DNA from: Acanthococcus lagerstroemiae
Taxonomy: Eukaryota; Arthropoda; Insecta; Hemiptera; Eriococcidae
Assembly: GCA_031841125.1 (NCBI GenBank)
Contig: JAJSSI010000028.1
Span: 1-64,000, forward strand
DNA length: 64,000 nucleotides
Reading direction: 5' to 3'
Shown: piece by piece, positions 10,141-22,100 of the stretch
Numbering within the stretch: position 1 is the stretch's first letter
Layout of the letters: every line of letters starts with the position of its first letter
Program-made: the position numbers and the translations under genes
The notes under the pieces: generated by a model
What the model was told of the DNA's origin: nothing
Databases searched by the model: none
Seen by the model: only the letters and a program-made list of their open reading frames with translations

Positions 10141-13100
10141 ATGACTGTGGCCGCGGATAAAGCAAACAATCTCACGTTGCAATGTGATGAAAATCGAGAA
10201 GAAGTTTTGGGCTCAGTGACCCAAGAGACTCAGAGTAATGATCGGCCATTTTCAATCCAGCTACGAACTAGTGCCAGAGTATCCAAGAAATTGAAACTGG
10301 ATTCTCAGAATGTGGGGCTTCCTGTAATAACTGAGAAGAAAGGTTCGTGTCTTCGTTGTAAAACTACTTGGAGAAATATTTGTAGCACGCTGACTTGTAA
10401 TTTATTTTCTCACAGAAACAAAACAGGAAGAAAATAAAACCGTTGAGCCAAAATCAAACACGGCCCGCCGCGTTCACGAACTCTGGTCAACCGAGGATAA
10501 AAATGCGTTTTTCGAGGCGTTGAATGAGTATGGAAAGGACTTCGATGCTATCCAAACTCATATGAATAACAAGAGGAAGAAGCGAGGCATCAATCACAGC
10601 ATATCTAAAAACAGGGATCAAGCTAGACACTTTTACTACAGAACGTGGCATAAAATTTCAAAGTATTTGAAATTTCCGCAAGGTAAGACGAGAAAGAGAA
10701 GTTCTGTCCTGATCGAATCCAACAATGAATAGTAGATTTCCAGAATTGATTATAAGTTTTGGGTGTGTTGTTCGTTCTTGGTTGGAAGTTTAGAGTGTGT
10801 TGTCTGTTGTGATTAATGACTTAAAGGTAAATAGATTGTAGTCTTTCGGGGCGGGCTGAACAAGGTAGTTTTGTCACATCCAACAGGAAGTAGTGAATGT
10901 GCTCATACAAAGATCAAGTTGGTGTAGTCTGAACAGGTAGGTCGAGTCAGAAAAGAAGACAATGAAGAAAAATGTAATAAAAGAACGAATAGTTAGAAGT
11001 ATGGATGGGTGGAACACTTGGGTCGTTAAGTGTCGAGAGTGTAAGGTTACACCCCCTCTGAGGAATGCTTTGAGCGTTTTTGTATTTTTTTGGTTAGAAT
11101 AAGTGTGAATTTATCTAAGCATTTTGGTATTGAATAATTTTCCTTACTACTATCCATTATTTCTTGCTGGCTTGCTAATATAATTTTAATTTGAAATGCA
11201 CTATCAGGTGATTCTAATCAGAATAAGAATAGTTTTATAAACTTATATGTTAATTTCTAATGCATTATGAGGTAATGATACTGGAGGCTAGTTGGTGGAA
11301 CTATCCATTCAGGATGGGTCGCTGATTAGTTTTAAATGCAGTAGTTTTTTTATCACAAATTTTCCATAGTTTTATTGAACACTGGGAAGGAATCATAGGG
11401 GGGGGGGCATAGTTCAGGCCCTAATTTTTTATTTGCTTTTCTGTTGGGAGTTCAATCCTAATTATGGAGTAGATGGAGGGAGTAGCAGTCATCTTAGTGG
11501 AAGATATCCCTTTACTTATTATCCACCGAAGTTTTTTCAGAAGTAAAAGCCATTTCTTTTTCTGCGGTTGGAACAGCATATTTGCTCGATAGTATATCGT
11601 TCCGTGTCAGTGAGCTGGGGGGGGGGGTCAAAATGATACTAGTATCCTCCCTAGCTTCATAAGTAAAGGGGACAGTACCCTCTATCTCTCTGACTCTGGC
11701 ATTACTGCCAGCACCTATACTTCTGGGTCTTTCTATTTCTGATGATTCTTCTAAGGTTAACTGAAAACTGAGCATTTTGTTGAAAATAAATTTCATAATT
11801 AGAAATACCGACAGAGTGTTTCTGATGATTCGCAGGAATGTCGAGAACGATATTCATTTCTAATCACATTCGCAAATTTATTTTTACAGAAGTGAAAAAA
11901 GCTGTCCGTGAACAATACGGATTGATCAATTTTGGCGAATTTCGTAAGAAAATCGGTTTCGTATCCGAAAAGAATTCGGTTAAACTGAATGAACTGATTT
12001 ACAGTGGAAACACTCAAGTTCGAATTAAAGGGAAAACTATTCGCATTAAAACGCCGGTGTGCCGAGCTTTGCGTAAGCTAAATCAGTTGCAAGGTAATAT
12101 GCTGCCCTAGACTCCTGAATGAAAGCGTGTACCTATGATTTGCATTCTGACAAGTGGCTGTTTGCAGAAACCACTGCCGATGTGAAACTGCCGACAAGGA
12201 TCGTAATCGAATTGCGCCCACGAAATAACGAATCATGGTGTCACGTACAGTCTCTGGCGATGAATCCTCGAGTACGAACTAGCTTGCCGTTGCAACAGCA
12301 GTTAATTTCGCTGGTTCTGCATTTGCAGAGAAAGTGGCAGTTACCAGACGGGGAAACTGTATCCTTTTTCATGTTCGAGATGTGTGTATATGCGACAGTT
12401 GAATCGTTGAAGCCTCGAGCTTGATTTGTATCTTATTGGCTGATCGGCAGCCGTTGGTCGAATCTCGTTCTTCTGTTCCATTTTACATTTCTCGGAGTTC
12501 CTTAACTGCATGTGTAGAAAGAGAAAGTTGCACCGGTATGTACGGAAAATGGCAGCGCTGATACGCGATGTCCGACCGATATTTCACGCTTATTACGACT
12601 GGCTCCTAAGCAGGGAGTCAGTATTGTGGCACCGTCCGTGAGAAGCGGCGAATTCATCACAAGCTCTCGTATCAGTCTTTTGGCCTACGAAGAGAAATTC
12701 GGAGCCGGAAAGGAGGCAATTGCTGAGAATCTGAAACTGGTAATGTTCGTTTAGTATCTGCTTGTCGGAAACGAGGTGAAAGTTGCTGATATTGCACATT
12801 GATTACAGCTGCAGTCGGTCAATAAGAGCGGAAAGTCGAATCGAAATTGCAAAAAGATACCAGCCGAGGATGAAAAATCCAAAACAGTAGCCGAAAACGA
12901 TGTTCAGTCTCAAAGTAATGCTGCCAATGATGGTCCGTTCTCGGATACCGATTTTGTGTCCTCAACCGTGAATCAGTTATTATCGTTGAACAGCGAACTA
13001 GGTGGTTACATCAATCTGAGTGGTTGACATTACTTGTCAGTGTTCGCAGTGAATCGTTTGATCACCTGGGTTAAATCTGGTTTAGATACATCCGCCAAGT

Positions 13101-16100
13101 ACGGCACCGAAGAATCTGATTGGAACAGTCCCGGTAAAGATGACTTCGAATTGGATTCCGAAATCACAGTTACTGAAAATAAAGAAGAAATTATCGAGAA
13201 AGCCAAAGCCGGTTGGACGGTTGAGAATGCGGACGCGATTAGAATCGGCGATCTGTATCTTATGGTATGCTTTTTCTGTTGTTGATATTCTGTTTAGAGA
13301 TGGGCCAGATTATATGATCTTCAGATCAAAAATATCGTAATGCTGATATATTCCGTGGTCTCTGGACTAGTTGGTTGCGTCTTTCCACTTTTCTCTCTCC
13401 TGTGCTAATGTTTTCATATCTGAGAAGGATTTACACTTTGTATTTTTCATTATCTGCTCTTCGTAGCTCATTCTTTGCCTTTCTTTCCCTCAACTATTCC
13501 CTCTAGCAGTAATGACAATATTCCTGGATGTCTTATATTAGACCTATCATTTTAACTCTTCTCTCTTCAATTATATTGTAAATTTCTTTTTCCCTTCCGA
13601 TTCGTCTCGATACTGCCTCATTCCTGATCCTTTATATCCATTTGATTTTCAACATTCTTAATCCCACATTTTGAAAGCTTCTGTCCTCTTTCTTGTGTTC
13701 CTAGTGTGCAGGTCTTACATTCATACAATGCTGTTCTCCAAATATACGTCCGAAGAAATCTTAGTCTTACTTCCAAATCTATATTTGTCCTAAATGTGTC
13801 TCCTTTCTGAAAAAAAGCTTTCTTAGCTTGTTCTAATCTACTTTTTATTTCTGTTTTACTCCGCCCATCTTGCGTTATCAGATTACATAAGTATTTAAAT
13901 TCCTTTACCTCCTTTATTTTTTCACTTCCAATTTCTATTTTTATTGGATTTTATTTCCATCTACTGACTACGATCACTTTTGTTCTATTCTTGTTCATCC
14001 TCATATATTTTATTTTCAATTTTTCGCCCAACTTTTTCAGCGTTTCCTTTAGTTTTTCCTTTTCTCTACTGTTGCAATGTCATCTTCAAATCTTATCACT
14101 CTAACCGTCTTCCCTTGTATTGTCACACCTGATTTCCTTTCATTCATTACTTTAATTACTTTCTCTCTGAACATGTTAAAGAGTACTGATGACGAACAGC
14201 AACCTTGTTGTATTCCTTTTTGCATGTTTGCTTCTCTCACTTCATCCTCTATTTGTATTTGAGCCCTTCGATCCTCATATAAGTTCCATATTACTCTTCT
14301 TTCTTTATACTGAACTGCTTTCTCCTTCAATATTTGAAACATTTTCGACCATTCAACATTATTAAAAGTTTTTTCTAAATCAACAAAAAATGCTGCATAT
14401 GAATCAAAACCTTTTTTCAATCTGTTTTTCTGATAAAAGCTTTGAACATAAAATTGCTTTCCTAGTTCCTCTACCTCTTCTGAATCCGATTATCTTCGCC
14501 CATCCTTTCTTACATTCAGTTGCATAACTACTCAGTCCATCTGGGGGGGGGGGGATTGAAATCATAGAATAAAAAGTAGGTATATTTTCACCATGTTCAG
14601 TTTTCATTGAATGAACAAAAAAGAAACAAACTTATAAGAGGTTCTGGGGAGGGTTGCCCCTCCAATTCACGCCGCTGCTTCCATTTCATTTTGTATTCTC
14701 TTATTTATTATTTTTGCATGCGAAAATAAAATTATTGTGCGATAATCTTCACATTTCCGTGCTCCTGCTTTTTAAGGGATCATAATTAAGCATAATTAAC
14801 CTGATTTTCTGGAAATCTATTGGCATTTTTCCTTCCCCATACATTCTGAAAATTAATTCGTATAAATTTTATAAAATTATTTCTCCTGCATTCTTTAGTA
14901 ACTCACTAGCAGTTTCATGAACTCCTTTTACTTTACCTGCTTCCATTTCTTTCAGAGCTTTATCAGATTCTGATCTCAAAATAGATCTCCTCTTTCTTTA
15001 TCCTCCTCACTATCTTTACAGTTATTCGATATCTCTCACTCGTTTTCTTACTTTGTCTTCTTCAGAGTCTAATAATTTCCCTTTTTCATCCGTTATATTA
15101 CTTGTTCTCTTTCTTCTTGCTCTAAAATACTTTCTTACTTTGTTACCGTCCATTGGGGTAATATCGGACACCGGTGGTAATATCGGCCACTCATGATTTG
15201 TTTACTGATAACAATACTAGCGTTCCTATAGAAGATGCAAGGTAAGACCGATATTTCCCCAGTTGACGGTATATGCTTCATCCGGGTTTCCTACTTTCTT
15301 TTACTCGATTTCCTCACAATTCTAGTTACTCCATTCTTCTTTTACCTTCTTATATTCTCCCTTTATTTAATTTCTTAAAACCTTATATTTTTCCTTACTT
15401 TCCATATCATTTGCTTGTTTATACTTTCTTCCATTAATATTTCACTTTTCGTCCATAGTTTTCTTTTTTCTATTATTTAAGTACCTTCTTTGTTGTTAGA
15501 TTTATTGTTTTTTTAGTGTTATCCGCTCCCCTTCAATATCATTTCCTTTCTTTGATTTATAAAGTTCCTTGCTTATTTCTTTTTGGTATTCTTCTCTCTT
15601 CTTAACCTCTTTCTATAACTTCAAATTCCATTTAAATTTTACTGTCTTCTTATTCATTTTTTAAAATTTAAACCTTCATTACTACTAAATTGTGGTCACT
15701 ATGTACATCCGGTCCTTGGTATGTCTTACAATCTAATATTTGAAGCGTTTCTTTCTAAAAAGTTAGTGTTAATTCCACTTGAGAAGAATGTTGAGATAGA
15801 TTTTTATAGGAAATTCCACGGCCAATCTGATGGTAACAACAGCAAGTTGTAATGTCTACATTTGGTAATTGAAAGCACTGAATAGAATTGACCTCCAGTG
15901 CTGATAAAACCATTTTTTTTATCGATACTGAAACCTTCGTGTCCATATTGGAGTGTGAGTGGACATGGTAAATTCTATATTTAGAGTGTGCTAATTCACA
16001 ATTTCTTCCTTCTGTAGTCCAGAGCGCTTTCGGCTGCTATGCCATCTTCAGTGGAGTGGTGTGTGGTGGGACGTATGGCGATCTTCAGTGGAGTTCCCCA

Positions 16101-19100
16101 ACACTTTTCTCTTTGTCGTCCTGTATTTGTAGAGGTGTGTAGTACCGTATGGTGTTTATTAGGTTGTTTTGTTTTGTTTTTGCCTTTATTATCTTAAGTT
16201 GTTCCTTTAATTTTCTTTTTCTTGTGTTGTTTTCTATGTGTAGGATTTTGTACTTTTCTGTCAATTGGTCATTGTTATGTCCTTGGTCACTGCAATGTTT
16301 TCCAAACAGTGATTTGTCATCATTTAGCTTCTGTGATTTTTCATGTTCTTTGATTCTGGTTGTGAATTCTTTGCCTGTTTCTCATATGTAGGTCATGTCA
16401 CAGTGTTCGCAGTCCAGTCTGTATACTCTATTGCTGTTGTTCCTGTCCTGTGTTTCTGTTCTGTCATTGCTTATTTGTTTGATCAGAGGTGGCCTGTTTC
16501 TGATTCCGAGTTTTATGTTGTATTGGTTGAAGATTTTCTGTATTTTGTATGTATATGTCCCAGTGAATGGTATTGCTCCTGCGTATTTGTCTGTTTTTGC
16601 GGGTGTTGGTTCTGTGTCTGTACTTTTTTGTTATATTAATTTGTTAATTATTCTGTCTACTGTTCGTGGTTGGTATTTGTTATTAATGGCTAGGTATTTG
16701 TTTGATTTACTTGATTTCTGTTGTTCTGTGGTTGTTTTCGTTTAATATGTGAATTGCTCTGTTGCAGCAGTTGTGTAGTGCTGCTATTTTGTGTTTTTGA
16801 TGGTGGAATGAGTCACTGGATATTACTGCGTCCGTGTGGAGAAAAGTGTTAATGTACTCCACTGAAGGTGGCATAGTAGCCGAAAGTGCTCTGGACTACA
16901 GAAGGAAGAAATTGTAAATTGGCACACCCTAAATATAGACTACTGAAACCGGTTCATAATATGATCTCTTGATATATTTTTTCATCCCTGGGCTTTTCCA
17001 AGTGTATTTTCTCCTTTTGTGAGTTTTAAAGAGTGTTTTCAATAACTACTTACTTTATATTCTTCAGAAAATTCTATGATCTTCGACCCTTCCTCATTTC
17101 GCTTTTCTAAACTATGCTCTCCGCATACCCATTCTTATTTGCTTCCTCCTACTCTGGCGTTCCAATCTCCTATTGTAATAAATTTTCTTTTCCTTTTACC
17201 TTACTTAAACTCCATCCATTTCTTCATACATTTTTTTTACTTCTTCACTAAAACTTCCTGTTGGTACATAAACTTGGACTATCACTAAAGATACTGGTTT
17301 AGCTGGAGTTCTCGCCTCATTATGTTGATTGTGACGTTGCCCTCTATTCTCTACATCTTATTCATAATAATACCTTTGGTTCACTATTGTATTAATTCTG
17401 TACTCCCCCATCTCAAAATCATTTTCTTCGGGTCATCTCACTTAACTAATTCCTATTATATCTAATTTCAGTGCTTCATCTCTTCCTTTAAATTTTCTAA
17501 TTTGCCTACTTCATTCCGTGTCCTTACATTTCATATCCCTATTCTCAATTCTGATAGTTTCTGACTTGGTAGTCTCCTCCTGGACATCCGAACGGGCGGT
17601 ATTGAAGGGTAAAGAATCAAAAATCACATTTGCCATTTTATTTCAAGGGCACAAATAGGCAAAATACTGTACACGGGTGCAGGAATATCTTTGCTGCGCC
17701 TGTGGACGTGGAGTATGTTATACATATCGCACATTCACAGACGCAGCAAAGATATTCCTGCACTCGTGTACAGTATTTTGCCTGTTTGCGACCTTGAAGT
17801 AAAATGGCAAATGTGAGTTTTGATTATTTATCATTCAATTATTATCTACTTTATGAGTTGCCTTCATAATTATGGTGTGGACTGTGGAGATGTATCTCCA
17901 AGGAAGAATACTGATGTAGTTCTCCTTGCTTTCATCGGGGTTTATCTGTCGGAATTCTCCCTCTCTTATGTGTCTTGAGTTCTTCTTTAAGTCCCTCACC
18001 ACGCTAAGGTTACACACATACAGGATTATAAAGAGAAATATCAAGACAATTATAAAGATTAAAAAAATCATAATTAAGATCTTCAGAAGATTATTATTGG
18101 TTATCATATGGTCATGATACTGTTCTGATTTCTAATCTAAAATTCAAAAGATCAAATCATATTATCCAAGGTATTTTTTTCAAAAAAAATTTCTAATGCA
18201 AATCTGTGATCTATTTATGATCTCACCTATCCTAAATTCTGTTCGACTATTTTCAAAACATGCCCTCTGCCGAATAAAGTACTCGATAATTATGTGTACC
18301 TTGCTTTGGATTGCAGTTCGGTACCGATTGCAAGTTACAGCTGGATTATTGGTGGGAAAACGAACAGGACAGTCGGAAATCAGAAGTGATTTGTCTTTCA
18401 ACGGGTGTGGCTTCTGAGAGAGCCGAGAAAAGTAAACTTTCCGAATCGTTGAACAAGTTGATATCGATCGCCAAGCTGTATTTGAATAAGGAAAAGGTTT
18501 GTATCGGATTCTTGGCGGAGTTAACGCAATCATTGTTCAGTAACGCGTATTTTGATATCCAAATGTTTCTGTAAAGGGGCATTGCTCATGTGGTCATGTC
18601 TGCAAACCGAATAATAAATTTATCAACGGTCGAGGCCGACTGGTCAAACGGTCCAAAAATATGAACAGTGTAAGTAGTTCACCTCACCAAAATGCGAACT
18701 GATTTCAAATATGCTTTAAATATTAAATTGGTATTTGCTGGGGCGAGGCTTCTCATGAAACCCGTACTCGTTTCGTTACCTATTCCTCGAAATTAATAGG
18801 CTGTGAAACAACCCTCAAATTGAGATGTTTTGTTACGGTATCGCAGGCACACAATAACGATCTCGAAAGGAGTACGAATACAGCGACTCCAGAAACACTG
18901 ATTTCCAAAACTCATGTATCATCTAATGTTCTAACATCGGTGAATAGAACGGGTCTGACGTCGTATGCCGCTTCGAGAGGAGTCAGTTCATTCAAAGAGC
19001 AGCTCGATGTAAGTTCTCATCTAAAATTGCGTTCTTCAAGTTACGTTATCTTCGAAATACAAAGTTATCATTGAACGCTCGTTCTTTTACACTAGTTACA

Positions 19101-22100
19101 GTATTATAATCGGAGAAGAAGTGGGGACAAACAGCGTACCTTACCGTTGCTGCCAAAAGTGACAATTCAGGTTATCAAACCGAAAGAAGAAGTGCGTCTC
19201 GAAGCGCCCGAGGAACAGAGAACTGAAAACGGTAAGTTGGGCGTGTGAAAATATGGAAACAGTTATTACTTGCTGGTTCCGAAAATATACTATAGAATGT
19301 CAGGTTGGAGATGGAGCTTCAGATGGCAATGGAAAATACTCGAGCCTGCATTCAGTATTCATGAACAATACTTAATGGTTCAGTGCAATATGTCTGTAGT
19401 TTCAACGCTTAGCTGCAGACTTTCCGTCTCCTACAAAATTTGGAAAAGTGAATACCTGTGGCATAAATAAGGAGAGGAGTATACGGATTCATCTTTCTTC
19501 AAAGCCGAGGGGAAAGAAACATTGTAGAGCTTGTCAACTAACATTTTAGACCAAGACTTTCTTATCGTGTATATTAAGTCAAAATTTAGATAAATAGATT
19601 TACAACTAATTTACAACATTATTACATACTTCCCCTTCCCCAGGAGAATTTCCTGTTTACGCTGCTAATGTGGATACAGTGCCTCTTGAAAAATTAAAAA
19701 AAAATACATTATTACACTACGAAATAGTAATGTTAGAGCTCATTCAAACTGTGGTGAAACTCGTTCAAGACTAGCTAGATTTCTTTTAGACCTATTATTC
19801 ATATTTTAGGATCCTAATGTATCTTAAGACTAGGAAAATGAGGAGTGAAAAAGTACGAATGAGATGAAGCCTCAATTTCAAGAGAGTTCAAATTTGTAGT
19901 AATAATGTTTCAATTGCATACCTACTTCCTGTGCAGGCGGGTACGCTGGTTATGGTAAAACGCACACTAGAAAAGAAATATGTTGGTAGAGCGCATACTA
20001 TGAAAGTTTGTATGTCGGTAGAACGCATATTAGAATGGCATCCACAACTGTTTACGGCATTCAATAATTTCTGGAACAAACTTACGAATGCCTTTGGACT
20101 TGAAACTTCAGAAATTAAGAATTTTTAATACCTATTTAACGTACTTCATTGGTCTTAAGTAATAATAAGCCGATTTTCTCTCTGTGTTCCTCTCCGAGTG
20201 CCGCTCGCACCATATATTTTCAAACTGATAGTTTTTAAAAGCCACAGTTCCTTCAATTTTTACACAGATTGTGTAATCCAGTCACGTTTCTCGGCTCTTT
20301 CTTACTCCAGAAATGTATCGAAATCCAAACTATAATTAGGCGATCACGTCATTCCAGACATCCTGTATATTGATGTATCATTTATCGCGTTAAATAACTA
20401 ATCTGTTTACAGGCTCAACGGACAGTATCGTGGTTCCGAAGACGGTAACGAGTTCAAATGAATCTGCAGAATCGAACGTGATCTCCAGTCAGTTACCGTT
20501 GTTCGGTGATGGTCTTCGCACCCAAGCACAAGGTTAGAATCAATCAAAACCTTTATTTTAAACTTTACCGAAAATTTTTTTACAAATCGATACTATATCG
20601 ATCGTTTGCCCTTTGCTGGGTAAAGGCTTCACTGAACTGCGCCCTTTCTCGCTGGTCCCAAGCTATTCTGTAGTATAACGTTGTGTCTCAGGAGTTTTGA
20701 GAAGTCGCCTCTCCACCTCAGCCCTGGTTTGCCTTGTTTGCGGTTTCCCCACAATAGCTAAGTTGTGGATTTTTGTTCACCTGTCATTACTCATTCTTGC
20801 CCCATGCCCCTCTCCCCCATATTCGCACATTTTCCTTTCGATTGCATGTACGGTGACCCTATATTTTTCGTATAAATCATTCTACTTGTCTACTTTCTGC
20901 AGAGCACGACACGAACATCTCGCAAACATTTTTTGTCTCCTGTGATACCTGTAATTCCTGTACATAATCTTTCCTAAGCTACGCTCTTCTTCTTATTGTC
21001 CTTTTTTCCCTCGATCGGTCAGGTAGGATATCCATTTAGTACAGTTCATGTGTAGCAACACGCGCTTTTTCTACTAACTCTCGTTTCTGTGACTTCTTAT
21101 ACCCTCGCTCCGGTGCGAAATTATTCTCTCGCAAAACCCAAAAAAACCAGCACCTGTACCAAATTTTGACTGTGTTTTAGTTTCCTTTTGATCCGTCGGA
21201 TGTTTATCTTGCTCCTCCTTTTTCCATTTAAAATTGATCTTTCTAAATCGTTCTGGTAAATTTTTACTTTTCTTTCATATTTTTTTTAAATTTACTAGGG
21301 GGCTTCGCCCCCTGGCCGCTTCGCGGCCCAACCCTCCGCTGTCACCATTCGCTCGTGCCGGCCTTACTCGGCGCTTCGCGCCTCGTCCAACCGCCACAGT
21401 ATTCGGGCTGGCCCCACGATTTCCAGGCGGGTCATAGCCTAGCGCCCTAAGCACGTGCCTATCTTGGCACGTCATAGTAATAAGTGTATCTTACCCTACA
21501 TAAAAAAATTTCCGTGGGAATTATATGAAAACCACACGGCGCTACACCATCCAGGAGCTCTCTCCTCCACCAAGGACCCCCCCCCCCTCCCTGGAGTGGG
21601 CTACCTTCTGCCAATCCTCACCACAGCTGTCCTCATCCATCAGTCACTTTCCCCACCATGCTCATCCTCGCCCACCGCCACGCCCTTCCTCACCGTGACA
21701 GTCCTCCCTCTCCAAGAGCTCCCATCTCCACTGAGAATCCCCCCCCGAGGTAGGGTACCTCTGGTGAAACGTGAGGTTAAGGTACAGGGGAGGCCACCAG
21801 GAATTTATCCCCACAGATGAGAAGGAGGAGGTGGTTTTTACTGTTTAGTGTGTAGAGAGCGCTCCCCCACCACAATTCCGCCTCGTCCCTCACCGCAACC
21901 TTCTTCCCCCAAGCTCCCTCCTCCACCATGAACCCCTTCCCAAGGGTAGGCAACCCGTAATGTTTTTTTTTTTCTCCCGGAGGCGGTGGCGTTTACTGTT
22001 TAGTGTATTAGAGAGACCTCCCCCACCACAACTCCTCCTCGTCCTTCACCACGACCTTCCTCCCCCAAGCTCCCTCCACCACGAATCCCTTCTCAAGGGT

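Larger units (their letters stand above)
13330..17580 (-). mobile_element. Nearly complete CFDP2/RTE-type non-LTR retrotransposon in cramped intron 7
   Basis: Read on the minus strand, the element starts near 17575 with an endonuclease N-terminus (WNVRTRNEVGKLENLKEE after restoring one stop), passes VQVYVPTGSFSEEVKKMYEE near 17280-17215 and CKTYQGPDVHSDHNLVVMKV near 15730-15670 (the SDH endonuclease end). It continues into reverse transcriptase near 14420-14050: FFVDLEKTFNNVEW, QKGIQQGCCSSSVLFN and RFEDDIATVEK. A C-terminal part follows to about 13400. Many stops and frameshifts make it dead. It is interrupted by a Penelope-like element (15936-16940) and a small MITE (15146-15269). The family type is inferred from resemblance to the endonuclease-reverse transcriptase proteins often mislabelled craniofacial development protein 2. 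Confidence 0.8.

Noticed and set aside
12119..12166. In-frame continuation upstream of cramped exon 4
   Set aside because: It has no family similarity, and the acceptor tttgcag at 12161-12167 joins exon 3 in phase 1.
16149..16745. Plus-strand frames rich in Phe, Cys, Val and Leu, resembling membrane proteins
   Set aside because: They lie antisense to the Penelope-like element; the minus strand carries the recognisable reverse transcriptase/GIY-YIG motifs.
21234..21475. Both-strand open frames over the GC-rich hairpin block as a gene
   Set aside because: Openness follows from high GC and lack of TAA/TAG; no domain, and the Ala/Pro/Arg-rich products reflect composition.
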